From positions 2,179,937 to 2,243,936 of the forward strand of contig NC_066856.1 of NCBI RefSeq assembly GCF_001640805.2: a stretch of 64,000 bases of DNA, in the 5' to 3' direction. Source of the stretch: Lates calcarifer. Taxonomy: Eukaryota > Chordata > Actinopteri > Centropomidae. The translations under genes and the position numbers were made by a program. Within the stretch, counting starts at the first letter, position 1; the number at the start of each line of letters is the position of its first letter. Under the pieces are notes generated by a model. The model searched no databases, was not told the origin of the DNA, and worked only from the letters and a program-made list of their open reading frames with translations. Below are positions 35,724 through 49,700 of the stretch, in pieces.

Positions 35724-37492
35724 GGAGGAAGAAGGTATCATAAATAAGCTCTTAGTGTCCTCAGTGGTAGCAAGCACCCTGCTGCTGAAATATATTTAAG
35801 CAAGACATTAAATCCTTCCAGCAGTTGACCTTGACCTTTGACCTCTCTGTGGCATGCAAAAAAGTGAAGAGTGAAAAAAAAACCTTCCCTACATGGATCA
35901 GTAAAAATCATGTCTTTATCAATTACATTCTGTATGGATTCAATTACATTCTGTAATTTAATGTTTCAGTTATCTTACTTTTGTATCATTTATTCATTCA
36001 CCAATTCAGCAGTGCTTTTACTTGGTTAATATTTTATTCAGACTTGATTGAGATCATTCGAGCTTGGTATATATTTAGTTCCAAAAATAACAATAGAAAA
36101 AGTTTCAACATATTGCATAAAACTGTGTGAGCAAGTCCAGTGGGAAGTTGCAGCTCAGCCACCTCACTTTCAGGTCCTCCTCTGGTCATGAGACATCTGC
36201 CTTCTTTACAAGAAAAAATTTACTTCTTGCTCAGTGACAATTTCATGAAGTATCGAGGGGGGCAGATGTTGAGTAGTAGTAAATTAGCATGAGGCTCCAT
36301 CAGAAGCAGAGAGTGAGCACGGTATGGCTTTCTGACAGAGAGGAAATGAGCTGAGAGGATCTCCTGGGCCGCGGCTGGCCTTTGGTTGGCAAACGTGAAG
36401 GAGATGGAATTCCAGGCCTGGAAAAAGTCATAACTCCAGAACGAGTATGAATGTATGGATCCTTTAGAGCATTGGCAGACCTTTCCAAAGTAAACGAGGT
36501 CACTGTGGCTGCTTTGTTCAATTTTCTGGGGGTTTTCAAAGACCAATGTCCTGTGTAAATCACACTCCATGTTAAAAGGGCTTTTTTTTCTGCCCACAGT
36601 TAACATGAGAAGTGTTGATTTTACATGAAAGTCCTCTCCACCTGTGTGATCATGAGTCCATTTCACAGAGTTTTGATTTAAGTAAATATTTGGACTATAT
36701 ACAGGGGCTTGAGATTACATGCTGACCATTTTGTCACAAGCTCCCCCCTCCTCAAGGTTCCCATTAAAATCAACACATTTTATTATATGGCTGCAGCTAA
36801 TACTAGATTTCATTTAGTAAACACATTTTTCTATGAAATCAGCACTCTGGTTTTGTATTAATTTGAGGTGCTGTGAGACATAAAGGAATCAGAAACTGAG
36901 AAAGTGAAGAAAATAAAAACACTTTTGAAGTTAATCATGCAAGAAGGTTGTCAAAGATGTGTTGCAGCAAGACCCCAGGCGAGACCAGAAACATCTTTTA
37001 ATCTGCACTGGGGACATGTAAACAGTCATTAAGACGGTGGGAACGCTATTCATGCTTTTCAGCTGCCTGTTAGATGCGGGACGCCTTGCCAATGTCTACA
37101 CAAGCAGAGCACCAATGCAAAACCGTCGACACTTTCAAGGAAAAAAAAATGGGAGCTCGTGTGAAGAACTTTGTGCGCACCTTTGCAACTGACACGCATA
37201 CACACAACACAACACACACATCTATTCAGGCTGTGTGCAAAGTGAAGGGATCCACTCAGGCTGACGATAATGTAGTTTTTCTTCTCTGGAGTTTCTATGG
37301 CAGATGTGCTAGCGCTGTAAAAGCGGAAGGGATGCATTGGGGGCTTGTTAATTAGCAGAGTGTTTTGAAAGGCCTCGCGTCCCGCCTTGGCTGGCAGGTT
37401 GGCAGCACCTGATTAGTAGGGAATAGCGAAGCGCTGAGACGACGCTCTAGTTCCCCAAAATAAAGAGGAAAAAAACTCACTCACTCTCTCAA

Positions 37493-37528
37493 ACACACAC
37501 ACACACACACACTCACTCACTCACTCAG
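37493..37528. repeat. AC then ACTC microsatellite
   Basis: About ten AC units pass into four ACTC units. Similar ACTC units also lie just upstream at about 37477. Confidence 0.93.
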
Positions 37529-40339
37529 GGGGCCCATATGCTGGCCTCATTTTTTCCTCGTCTTCACCTGACAAATTGCATTCGCGTTGTAAAAAGTGCA
37601 GACACTGAAGAGGGAATACATGTGTCTAAAGCTTCTCTTTGAACTGGAAATGCAGAAGAGATCATTAGACATACAACATTGTTTTCTGATGTGAAGCATG
37701 TTCCATGGAAAAGGCAGCAAATTACCTCACATGATGATGATATAAGCAGATGTAAAGTTTACAAAGTTTCAGACCCTGTCAGTCTGGCTGAATTGAAATA
37801 TAGTTTGATGTTTTGGTTGTTTTTTGGCACCCACTGACCTTTATTCTCACACATACACATACATTATTCCTGAATGACTGTCTTTGCACAAGCCTATGAA
37901 ATAGACATATGCATATCAGTAGACAGCCAAACTGGCAGGTTGTGTTCATGGTGTTTATAGAAGTGGGTGAACCCTTCAATCTCAGAATGACAGCATTTCA
38001 ACGAAGGCTGAAATTATAGCTCTGCGAGGATGCACATTAACGTCTCTGCGGATCCACACAGAGAGGGATGTCATGGATAACTGTAGGTTGCAGAGGCTCA
38101 CAGGGAAGTCTATGTACACACCTCCCAAATCTCAACAATGCATCATGCAGCTCTGTGTGTCAACCATGGTGATTGATTGATCCCATTTCCTGTCAGGCTG
38201 TGCTCAAAAAGAAGAGGAAAAGCTATGTTCACATTCCATATAAGTATAAAAGTCAATTTGAACTTCTCAGAAGGAAATGGATTCACACAGACTGTCTTGT
38301 TCTAGAGTAGAGAACAGAAGAAATGCAGGGAAGAAAATTAAACATGTATTTGATGGTTCTTGTGTTTGGCAGATGGTAACCATGGTGTGGTAGACTAGTG
38401 GTGGGGGTCCTCATACAGACATTATGAGGTCCCTCAGGCATCTATGATTTCAGGATATTTGTGTTTGCAGGCCATGTTGTTATCCGCCCGGTGCCCTCAG
38501 TGTCAGGACCACCATGGGAAGTCCCTCCCACTGGGGAATACCACTGATCAGGCTTCAGCTGAGGAAGCTCATTTCATGATTCCATCTTGAGGTCAAACAA
38601 GAGCAAGTGAATTTAGATTTTTATTATTTTAATTTTTCTTGTTAGGGCCCCTCTTTAGGTTTGTGTGTTTCTTGGTTTGAAAGATGTATTGACAGTGAAG
38701 TCTTGGGCCAGTTTCATCAAATTCTTTCATGAAGCATTGATTCTTTGAAATAAGTCACTTCACTGAAATTTACTTTTAAAGCCCTCTCCCTACAGAAGTA
38801 CTGGCCACAGTGTGCTCCAGTTGACCTCTGACCTTTCTGTTCAGGACGTACCAAGAATGAAAGAAGAGTAAAACACAGATAAAGTAGGTAGAGACATATT
38901 GGGAACAGGCAGCTGAGTTAGTATTTCTCAGTCAGGCCTGACATCCTGGACAGGAAGCGTAATCTGGAAGAGTGACCACCCAGTTGCCATACAGGCAGCC
39001 AGATGGGGACACCAAATCTGGGGTGGTACAGGTTACCAGGACCTCCCTTCCACTGGTCTCAAGTCCAACTAATGGACATCTGTCACAGTCCCAAGACAGC
39101 AGACCCAGCCACTGTCAGAGCCGTAATGAAATATGTATGAAACAAGGATGTTTAGCAAAGGGTCCTCCAGCTGCTAATCAATGATTCGATCCATGGTGCC
39201 CAACGTGGAATACATTTATTATACATTATCTTTTCATGCAGTCAATTTTATGCATTCTGATTCCACCTCCAGACGTACTGCATTGAAATGAGGCAAAGCT
39301 GAGATTGTGTTTAAAATTTAAAGTGGTCCCACTGCCCCGAGCTACATGCCCTTCTCACTGTCATGCACGCAAGATTGTTGGAAAGTGAGACATTTCTTCT
39401 CTCGCACTGTTCTCCCTCTAAGCATCTGTTGTGACAATTGCACAGCCAGTCCTTCCTCAAACAACAGCAAACATATTTGTGGCACAAAGTAATGTCAATT
39501 AAGCTTTTCTTTCTAATTATGCTCAGAAAAAAGGTGTCCTGCGTGGTGAGCCCGAGCTAAGCGACCTGAACAGGAGTTAGCAGTAGCAGCCAAGGGCAAA
39601 GCTGGCTAATGTAAACCAAATCCTGTACCTGGGGAGCACAGCCTATTCAGGCTAATCCACTAGCCTGGAGGCTGCTGCTTTAATAGGGGCACTGTGGACC
39701 TAGTCATTGTCCTCTCTACTCAAGGAGCCCAATGCAACATGTTAGCTCCACTGAGCTCCAACAGCCCCTCCTATCTGAATATTTATCTGAGGCATATGGG
39801 AGGGGGAAGCTAGAGGAGGGAGGAGAAAGGAAGTGCGATTTGTGTCTGTGCTTTATTTCAATGTGGCAAAAATTGATGATATATTTTTTATAAGACAACA
39901 GCTCATAGCCCACAGGAAGAGACAAAGTGCATTTCATATGTCGAGGCTTGTAAAACAGCTCAAGATGCTTTGACTCGAGGTGAGCGCCAACGATACAAAA
40001 AAAGGGGAATATAAATAGACTGAAGGGAACGAGGATCTAGTGGATTGTAGTGGTTGTATTATCAAACACACCTTTCTCCGCAGGCCTGTCATTTGGCACC
40101 ATCCACCGAGGGAGCAATAGCAGCTGTCAGCAGCAGCCCTTTACATATCTATCCTCCCAATACATCTCATTGGATTCAATTCATTTTACCCGAGGCATTT
40201 TTGTCAGTCCGCCTCTCAGATTCTTCCATTATGTGTGTGCATGTTTTGGTGTGTATATGATGGCTGTGTGTGCATACCTACAGTATGTTTGTAAGTTTCT
40301 ATCTGCTCTTAGTGTGTTTGTGTGCAGGTGCGTTCAAGC

Positions 40340-40356
40340 GTGTGTGTGTGTGTGTG
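40340..40356. repeat. short GT microsatellite
   Basis: Eight GT units inside a wider GT-rich stretch (40230-40360), which explains the Cys/Val-rich frames there. Confidence 0.85.
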
Positions 40357-40604
40357 AGCACAAAGCAAGGAGTATTTACACACATGTTTACCCCTGCTGC
40401 CATGGGAGCCTGGAGTACGCCAGGGGCTGCTGGGGTTACACAGCAGGGGTGGAAGCCTGTGAAGGGCTGCCTCAGTAAACTCACTGATTATTTGTACCAT
40501 TAATTCACACCTCCTTGACCTTGCTTCTCGATCTATACTCCAGCACTCATCTCAAGTGGCACAGCAGAGGCAGCCAGGCTCATGTATCCTAATCCAGGGC
40601 TGAT

Positions 40605-40629
40605 ACACACACACACACACACACACACA
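40605..40629. repeat. AC microsatellite
   Basis: Twelve AC units. Confidence 0.95.
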
Positions 40630-41626
40630 ACCGATGCTGCTGTTTTTTTCTTTTGTTTTCTGTCCTTGTTGACTCAGGCACAACAACCACTCTTTTCAAT
40701 ATTTATCAACTACATCCATTGACACTGATGACTTCAATGCACCAAAAGTAGTACCTATGATTTTTATGTTGCGCCATTTAATTTGGAAGCAGCCTTTTTT
40801 ACTGAGGTGTGGAGTAGACATCTTCAAACTGCTTTGAGGGGGGGAGTAATCACTCTAAATGTAAATTAAGATTTGCTAAATGTAAGCGATGTTCCGTTCT
40901 GTATCCTTTGTGAGGTAAAAACTCCCCAGGATCTGTGTGTCCGCAGTTATAGCTGGAATATAGGGGTCAGTCTCATAATTAACCCCTTATACTTTTTTTA
41001 AAAAGAGAAGGGATGGGTAGAGGTGGGACATCAGCTACTAATGTACTTTATTGGAGGGAAGTTATTTTTCTTATTACTTTATTTCTTACTTCAGGAAAAA
41101 AATATTGAAACTGCATCTAAATTCCACATCCTCACACATCTACTTTTCTCATATTGCCATGCGGCAATGATGCATTTCAAGTTGAGGAATAGAAGGAAGG
41201 GAAATTCTAATAAAGTGTGTATCCACTGACTATTAGTGAGCACCGACTCCTGTCCCAACACTTTGCCTCTGTGGCTACCGCTCATCAGTATCAGAGCTGT
41301 GTCACCCTTTGATGGCTCAGTTTTGGTGGGGTGGGGGAGTGGGAGTCGGGTACAGGCAGCGTCAAGCTGGGTTCAGAGGTTAATTTTCAGTATTTTGGTT
41401 TGTTACTCCATGTGTAGCTACCATCCACTTTGATTCCCCCCTTCAGCTTTTGACTGGTGTGGAAAGGTTTCACGCCGATCGCATTTGGTGCTCATTAATA
41501 GTCATGATGTGAGGGAGGTTGCTGTTGTATCAACAATGGTATGTTCATCACTTACTGCTTCCCCCCGCCCCCCACCTCACTACCTTCCATCCTTCAGCTC
41601 TGTGCCTTGCCGTGGTGGACGACGGG

Positions 41627-41662
41627 CAGGCTGGCTGGCTGGCTGGCTTGCTGGCAGGCTGG
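41627..41662. repeat. GGCT tetranucleotide repeat
   Basis: CTGG units, the first four perfect and the rest interrupted by TTG and AGG. It gives the GWLAG-type low-complexity peptide in one frame. Confidence 0.85.
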
Positions 41663-42779
41663 TGGGCGGGCGAGGCCGGGAGCTCTCGGCAGGTGATGAA
41701 AATGCATTCTCCGGGCTTAATTGAAGGTAGAGCTGTCATGTTCCACGCAGACAGCCACATGTAATTATTCCAGTCTACCAGGCTTCACTTTGCCTGTCAG
41801 CTACTTGCCTGAGTTGCCTGCTACTGCTGCTAGAGGGTGTATAGAAGGGAGGGTAGATGGGGGGGTGGGAGTAGAGAAGGAGAGAAAGGAAAAAGTGTGT
41901 TTCTGTGTGTGCTCGGCCTGGCTGGGGAGTTTCACTGGAGGGGTGCATAAAAAGCAGTGATCTTCCAATTTGTCTCTGCTGCTCGTCCTTTCTCTCTCCC
42001 TCTATCTTTAACTCTCTTTCTACCTACTTTTCTCTTGTGTCGGCACCCTCCAGTCAATCTTCTCTCTCTGTTTCTGTCTCCATATTTCCTCCTTCAGGAA
42101 GAGACAGGGAGAAGAAAAAAAAAAACAGAAGCAGAGGCAGAGAGAGGAAGAGTGAGCGACAGTAAATGTAGGCCCTCCACAGATAGCCCAGGCCGCTAAA
42201 CATAGCCTGCTTGGTTCAACATCGACTTCAATTTGGGGAACCTCAGAGTATTTTGTTCCTCCATGTGGCAATTAGGATGTCAAATCAAACTTGGGAAGGC
42301 AAACAGCACAGCAAGCCTCCTCGCTGCTATTTCCAGATACCACATCTATGTCTCAAGCAACACACACATATCTTTCTCTTTCACACAGCCATCCAGATCT
42401 CCTAAGGATTACACAAACTCTGTAGCTGCTCAGATAGAACCTCTTTTCTCCCTCACATGGACGGACACACACACTGTTATGGAAATGATCACATCCCTGA
42501 ACAATGCTGCGTTCCTGACCCAGCAGTCCGGGGAGCCATAAATCGGGCTGTTTCAGCGAAGGCCTGACCCTTGACCCTTTCAACATCAGCCCTGTCCTTA
42601 CTGTCAGTCAGGCCTTTATCTCCCTCTGACCTTTAAACATTACCCAGACAACAATGGGGCAAAGCCAGAGCCCTCATCCCCAATCACACGCCTTTTTTTC
42701 CAACATTTCACACCATGACATCAGTGTGTGCTCTCTGTTCCAGGACAAATTGCAGTAGACTGGTGTCAGAAATACTCAG

Positions 42780-43330
42780 ACATATGGTAGATCAGGGTTC
42801 TCACTGTGATCCTGATATCAAAATCCATCACTTTTATAGTGCTCAGTTTTATTTCGCTGACCTTATCTCAACTATTGATACAGTTGGTCATAGCATCGTC
42901 TTCACCAGGCTGAGAGTGGGCTGGCCTATCTGGTTCTGCTCTTAGTTGGTTTATGTTGTAGTCATCAGACAATTGTGATGGTTGGTGATAAAATGTCTGG
43001 AGCACTGCAAGGATCCACCCTTGGCCCATTTTCTTCTCCATTTATGATACTGTTGTGCCTGTTGATTACATTTTTACTTGTCTTAATGTTATGATCTCTG
43101 ACCTGAAGTACTACCTGGACTCAGTTTAAATGGAGAAAAAATGGAGTTTAGAATTCATCAACAGATCATTGCATTTATGTTTTCTTGCCTTTCTTTTGCT
43201 TTTTGGGTGTTGATGTAGATTTTTGGTTTCTAAATGTTATTTTGTTGTTCTTTTGTTTGTTGCTATCTTTACCTCATGCTTTTAATGTGAAGCAATGTTA
43301 ACTTTTGTTTTGAGAATTGTGAATAGATTC
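42780..43330 (+). mobile_element. decayed L2-like LINE, reverse transcriptase remnant
   Basis: At 42856-42915 the frame reads ADLISTIDTVGHSIVFTRLR, matching the DLSAAFDTVDHSILL block of L2/Jockey-type reverse transcriptases. A frameshift later, 43008-43028 reads QGSTLGP, matching the QGSxLGP block. LNGEKMEF-like residues follow near 43126-43150. The catalytic YADD block between them is gone, which implies an internal deletion. The 3' part (about 43279-43295, TTTTAATGTGAAGCA) resembles the UTR end of such LINEs. There are frameshifts and stops throughout, so it is inactive. Clade is judged from motifs only. Confidence 0.65.
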
Positions 43331-43334
43331 TAAC

Positions 43335-46300
43335 CGACAGAATCTTCCCCGCCATAAATGGCAGCATGACTGTAACGTGTTCTTTCTGGTTTGTCAATGC
43401 TTTTTTTCTAAAAAGGCTTTCAAAAGCACAACCACATGAAGGCACAGTCTGCTTTATTCCACTTTTCATTTCCCCCTTTACCATAAAGCACTGTAAATTA
43501 TAATTGCTCTGAACGCATTCAAATGCATTTAATGACAGACCAATAGGATAAATGACAGCTTTTCAAAACACTTTGTGAATGAGTAACCTAAACCTCAATC
43601 TGGGCGTTTGCATTCATGCACATATTCCTGCGTGTGCATGTGATTGAATGAATGTGTTGGTCCTGAGTCAACATGGGGTAGTGTGCACTAAACAAGATAA
43701 AAGAGTTTTCCAAGAACCTCACTACATGGAACGTGGACCCTGCTGTTTGTCTGCAGACAAGGCTGTCCAGAGGCTGGAGACACTCAGGAATTTGGGGCTG
43801 AGCAGGGCAGGGCCACTGGGGGACATGGGACTCACTCTGGGTCACTGCTTCTGAGGTCATCCCCACACCCCACCGATTCCTCCCCTTTGTGTCCCCATTC
43901 AATCTACAATATGCCATGAGCAACAATATTCTGCTACACCGCAAACAAATCCACCCATCCACCTTAACAAGTCATTTAATCTGGTATAGAGCAGTGAAAT
44001 CTTATTTTATCTGAAAAGAGGTAAAATAATCTGACCATGGGGGTGAGGTTCATTTCATTTCTTTCCAATGCATATCTTACTTTAGGAGTTGAAAATAGCA
44101 CTCAGCAGATTGCATTTTCATTATTCTTCAGTCTTCTTAAAATAAAACTGCATTGGTATCAAGTCATGGTTGTAGAATCATCTGCTGATGGTGACACTTT
44201 TTAAGGTGAGAGTAAAGTCTTCAAAATGTGCAGAGCAAATGGGCATTTTGCAGTGGACAAGAAAATTAACCTTTAACCCTAAGCCCCAAACCCTAATCCA
44301 ACAATTCATAGCAGACAAAATTTTCTCAACAGAGAGACACACTGACCAGATGACCTCTAATGTTAAATGTTCATCTTAAAAGAACACACCAAATTTTGGT
44401 TTACTGGCCTATCAGTCAGTAGTGAGAACCTAATGAGCCCTGTGTTCTTCATTGGCTCTGGTGCACGTAATGTTGACTGATTATTACTCACATGACCTAT
44501 TGATTCACTACTAAAAAATTATATCAGAGTCCCAAAATCCCCCAAAAAATGCCTGCAGATGTTCTTCGGCCCTTCAAAGGGCATTGTGAGAACACTGAAG
44601 GCAGGCGGTTGTGCAAAAAATAATGATAATAATAAAAGACAAATGTTAAAAAAGCTCTAGAAACAACAAAGGAACCCCACACCCTCAAAACAAACTACCA
44701 CTCTCAGTCCCACGTCAGAGGAGTGACTGGCATCAGCCTCAATTTAAACCAGAAGGTACCATCTGCTCAGGTAAGCACAGGGGTGAATTAAAAATGGCAA
44801 GTATTCAAAAGCTACATAGTTGCAACAACACATGTACTCAAGTAACCTATTTGGCATTGTTTGAATCTAAAATTACATATAAACACACTGACTCACATGT
44901 GAGCACCATAAATTTGATTTAATGTCAGCTGCTGCAGAACAGGTTTACCTTTTCTTGGCACTGCCCACTTACTGCCTGCAGGATGCAATGAGGCACACCT
45001 GTGTACAGCAGAAGGCATACCTGCCTTCAGTATCAGTAAATGAGCACATGGCCGGAAACCAAACCCCAGTAAAAATGGAAAATGAAAAGGAAAGGAAAAA
45101 GAAAAAAAAATACATAAAACTCCAGTTATCACACATCTGATGTAGATCAAAATTTTAAGGAATAAAAATAGTTTTGTTTGTTGTCTTGTTTGTTGAACTT
45201 GACAAAAAATGAACATAAAAACTAGCCTAAAATGAATGATTCACTACTAAAATAAACCTGATAATGTTGAGGAAAGAAGTTCTCATGCATGAATTCAGTA
45301 CTGCATTGTCATTTATTTTATGTAAAATTTTAGCTGAAGATCAATACACCAGAGTGTGCATTTACTTTCATTGTGGCCACCTACATTTGTTGTACACCGG
45401 TTCTCAAAAACACTTGCTCAGTGTAGTTAGTTAATTGAGCTTTTTCATCTAAATTGATCAATTGTGTCAAAAATCATTTTCTTAATTAATCACCTTTGTT
45501 TTAGCAATATGGCAAGTTTCTGTTCTGTCAGTATGGAGATAATTTTATTAGTCTAACATCAAATCTCAAGGTGTATGCTGCTGGAATGGAGAACTGTCAC
45601 AGCCTTCTGTGGAGTTATGTGGTATTTTCCTTTAAAGAATATGGGGTCAAAAATGTGGAACTTGATTTTTTACTTGATTAAAGTTGATTCATGATGAAAA
45701 CAAGTATCCCAGTTTTCTTTTTATTTAATGGATTTGAATTAGAGTTAGGGTTAAGGCTAAAGTTACACACAAACAACTGTAGGCAGTTCACACAGCCTTC
45801 TCTCCTCTTCTTTTCTCTAGTGTATTGTAGTGTAGTCTACTGAGTATGGGGCAGTTACTGTTGGAGGATATTTGCTGCCGCTGAGCAGCCTCCTCCCAAT
45901 GTGATGACAAGCTCTAGAGAAATCCTTCACACAGCTGGAAGTTCGGGGGCCCCAGACTTCAGAGGCGTGCGCCCAGCCCCTCGACACAAACCACACCGAT
46001 GTACAGTTTTGTCTCTTTGGTCCTCTCCCTCCCATTCCCTCCCTCTTCCCCTCCTTATCTGCCTTTTTTCCCCTCCCTTCTCACTCTGCCTGTTTTTTTC
46101 CCTGCTCCACTTTGACACACCCTCTCTCTCAAAGTCTTTAGCAGTTCATTTGAAGTCTGCTCTCAGAGCAGGACAAACACAGTTAATTTATGAAACTGAA
46201 GTGTAGTTTGTGTATTTTAGTGTGCCTATTTTAACTTTAATTCACACACAATCATCTGATCTGCAAATGACACAAAGAAATTGAATCTGATCACATGCAT

Positions 46301-46420
46301 TATCAGACATCTGAAACATGGATAACATGTAGCTGGCCTGACTGATTGACTGATTGGATGTGCCTGTAATTTTCAGTCAGTCCATGGTTCTAGGTATGGT
46401 CTGGTGCTCGGTGGATCCAG
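43335..46420. other. unique non-coding sequence
   Basis: AT-rich, no supported gene. CCCTAA-like words at 44275-44298 are too irregular for telomeric repeats. Pyrimidine-rich sequence lies at 46018-46130. Frames of up to 124 codons have no domain. Confidence 0.4.
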
Positions 46421-46423
46421 ATT

Positions 46424-46746
46424 GGTCTAGATTGAAGTATCTCAACAACTATTGGGTGAGTCTAAGAACAGGGGGTGTTGTATGTTTCCTTGTGAAAATT
46501 TTGAGATATAAATAGAACTAATTTGACTTGGCTTGATTGCTGGATTGCTTGCCAAGAAGATTCAGACATGTATGTTCCATGCAGGATGAATTGTGTCATC
46601 AAGTTTAAATAATAAATATTATACCTGTTTAACATCAGCGTGTTAGCATTTTATTTTTGAACATGTTAGCATGCTGACATTAGTCATTACCTCAAGATAC
46701 TGCTGTGTTCAGCCTCACAGAGCTTTTAGCATGTTTGTAGTTGTTG
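46424..46746 (+). repeat. dispersed fish repeat family B, plus copy
   Basis: ATCTCAACAACTATTGGG near 46438, ATTATACCTG with AACATCAGCGTGTTAGCATT near 46619-46650, GTTAGCATGCTGACATTAG, and CAGCCTCACAGAGCTTTTAG before a TGTAGTTG end. This is the longest and clearest copy in the window and sets the family's orientation. It is degenerate and non-coding. Confidence 0.7.
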
Positions 46747-46749
46747 ATT

Positions 46750-49700
46750 AAAAAAAAACAATAATCCAAACACAAAGCAAAGGCTTCTGTAATGTTATAT
46801 AGCACAACTACAAGTCCAAAAGTTCCAAAGAATCTCATGAGCTTTAAAAATGTAGTGCTTTGTGTTATAGGGCTGTTGTGCTGGATTGCAAGATACGGTA
46901 AGGTGTTCTTGTTATTAAGTCCATATTGTAATTGATGTTGACAGGTGTTGATTAGAGTAACTGTTCACTAACAGACTTGATGAAAGTGTCTCTCGAGTGG
47001 CTGTGCAAAACTCTTAGATATCTCAAATTAGCTCTGACTGACACTGGCCCAGTATTTTTTTCACATTCAGAACTCTGAAAGTTTCACATCAGCTAAATTA
47101 TGAATTCATCAAATGTCCAATCAAAGTTCACATGTAATATGATTGCCATCGTGCTCCTGAGAGATAGTCGTAGTTTCCTCTGCCATCTTATTTTCCATTT
47201 TAATGAAATGGAAACATTAGTCATGCTCTGAGTTCCTTTTAATCAGGGCAACTTGGAGTGTTGAAACTGAGCGTCTATAAGCAGAACAAAAGTCACTTCT
47301 TCCCTGTGAATAAGCTGCAAATCTGGGCCAACCACCACCAAGACCCAGCATGGCCCTTGGGCTCACTTAAGGAAGGCCTGTAAAAACCATGACTGATTTA
47401 CATCCCTGCTGCCTGGGCTTCTGCAGAGCAGCGCCGCCCCCCGTCCCACTGTGGGTGCTTCACAGAACCAAAGGGGTGGGCTGTGAGAGTGCAAGAACCA
47501 CAGAGAGGGGGCAGAAAGAGAGAGGGGCCAAGAGAGAATAAGAGTGTAGAGAAGAAAAGAGGGAGCGGAGAGAAAGAGTGGGGGCATAAGAGGGGGGAGA
47601 GGTCACAAGGGCAGTGCAGGGTGCTCCCAATCAGCGCTGTGTAAACAGGCCTCCTCCTGGAGTGGACAGGTTGCAGGGGGGAGTCCTCCACGGGCCACTG
47701 GGACTGTCAGCAGAGCAGATAACTGATGGCAGGAATGTGGCATTTGTTCTTAAAAGAGGGAGAGCGGGAGGGAGGGAGGCAAGAGGGAGGAGTTCAACTA
47801 GTGGCAGAAAGCGGGGGCCGCCAATTAACATCTACTTGATGCATTCATACAGCCGGGCCTCTGGCTCCTTAAGCCCTGCAGCTGCATTTCTGCTGGCAGC
47901 CAGCTCCCTGCTTCCATGGCCCTGTACGCTCACACACAGATCCCCTTAACTACACAACAGCATCGGCCTCGGGTCCACGGCTGTACAGTACTTACATTGT
48001 CAGACAGTTCAGGCATTACTCTGCAGACTGGTGGTCATCTGCTGAGTTAACAGGGCCTGAATTTATGAATTCATGGGAAGGTTTCCAGTTTTTCTATCCT
48101 TGAGAGTCTGTAAGTTTTCCTCATAAGATATGAAGAGTGTGCGGTGTTTTTGTTGCTGCTCCAGCACACCCAAACTCTTTGGTAAGCCCCTTCCCTGTAA
48201 CTGCCTTTTAGTCTCACATTATATCACCACACATTCTGTCATTTTCCTAACCACCCCCTCTGTCTGTGTCTTCTCCATTTTACATAGAGATTGTGGTTAG
48301 GAAGATTGACATCAATTTCAGAGTTAAGCCGCACCAATGGGATTAATGTGCTCCACAAGTCAAGTCCTGTCTGCAGCCTCTGTGTGTGTCCTGTCTGCCT
48401 GAGATAGGTGTTCATCTCCGTCTGATCCCAAAACAGTTATTAGCACATCCTGCCATCGGGAGCACATAGAACTGAGATCTGAGTCCGCTGACCTCACATC
48501 TGTGAGCAAAAGAGAGGCAGAGCTCTCCCTTCATGGCCTCAATCTGCAAATGAAGCCATGATCCCCGTCTTTGACCCTCCCTCTACTACCACCCGTCGTG
48601 GTGGCCTTTGAGGCCAAGTGAGGTGTAAACAAATCCAATATATGCTGCATTGTATGTCACCCCGAGGGTCCCAATGAAGTTACTCCAGAGGTACAAATCA
48701 CTTCGGGTCACGGTTTGCTTGCTTTTTCTTGCTCTATTTCCCCAAGGCTTGCAGTTCCCCACACTGGGAACGCTACCCAGCCACCCACCGCCGCCATCAC
48801 ACAAGTTTATTTATATTTGAACGTCTTAGATTGATTGAATGGGCCCCTTTTTGGGATCGTACCTCCACAGGCCTGCTTAGTGTTCAAACCCGGAGACCAC
48901 CGTGCAGAGAGGGAAAGGTCCACACATTCTGTTCCTTAAATCACAATGCCATATGACGCTGCCTTGTTACGCAGAGTTAGGATGTTGGTCCATAAGTTGT
49001 GTTATGTATCTGTGTTATCATAAACTCTGGCAGGAGTTCTGACTCTGAGGTTTCATGCAGGATCATGTCTCATCAGTGTGACCAGTGTGCCCTGCTTTTA
49101 ATAGATTTAGATTTCCCAGTAATTTATATTATATAAATCTCATTATGAACCTGCTCTGCAACATTTCCATATAGCAGAATATCATAAAATACATAGTTGA
49201 CTTAAAATATACTAAATAAGAGTATAAAAATCTGTTATAAAAAGCTGTCACAATAGCAATCAGTAGAGTCATTTTAATGTTTTTCAAGAGCAGATATCCA
49301 CCTGCACTGCATTCCTATCAAGTCATTTTTGTAAATTGTTCCAGATTCCTGGCAGTTTTTCCTGATTGCTTCACTTTTCAAGGACACGCAACTGAGCACA
49401 GTGTTGTGTAAAAAGGGTTGTGTAAATAGGGGTGTGCAAACAGCGCTGCAGGTCAGCAGGGCAAAGGACAACTATCCATTTCCCGGAGAATACCCTCCCC
49501 GGACCTGGCAGGCAGTTATCAGGTCACTGTAGGTTCATCCTCAGGGAGTGGTCAGCTGCCTGTCTGCATGTAACCTAAAATACTAGAGCAGTACATAGGA
49601 ATGTGAGACGATCCAGTGCATGAAAAAAACTATGACTGGTCAGCTTATAGTGGACAGCACTGCTAGAGCTTGGTGTTATCTGGGGATGTCTGACACCAAC

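Larger units (their letters stand above)
35730..42775. other. unique non-coding sequence with microsatellites
   Basis: About 7 kb without a supported gene. A 15-base word CAATTACATTCTGTA is duplicated at 35920 and 35941. A 148-codon minus frame at 36220-36666 has no domain. Non-repetitive, CpG-bearing blocks that may be conserved are at 37280-37450, 40060-40200 and 41455-41525. Pyrimidine-rich sequence occupies 41980-42090. Confidence 0.4.

Noticed and set aside
36220..36666. 148-codon minus-strand open frame
   Set aside because: No domain and no splice support.
44268..44298. CCCTAA-like words suggesting interstitial telomere repeats
   Set aside because: Only irregular single words, no tandem array.
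48885..48905. GTTCAAACCCGG resembling a tRNA B-box
   Set aside because: No A-box at the right distance and no cloverleaf.
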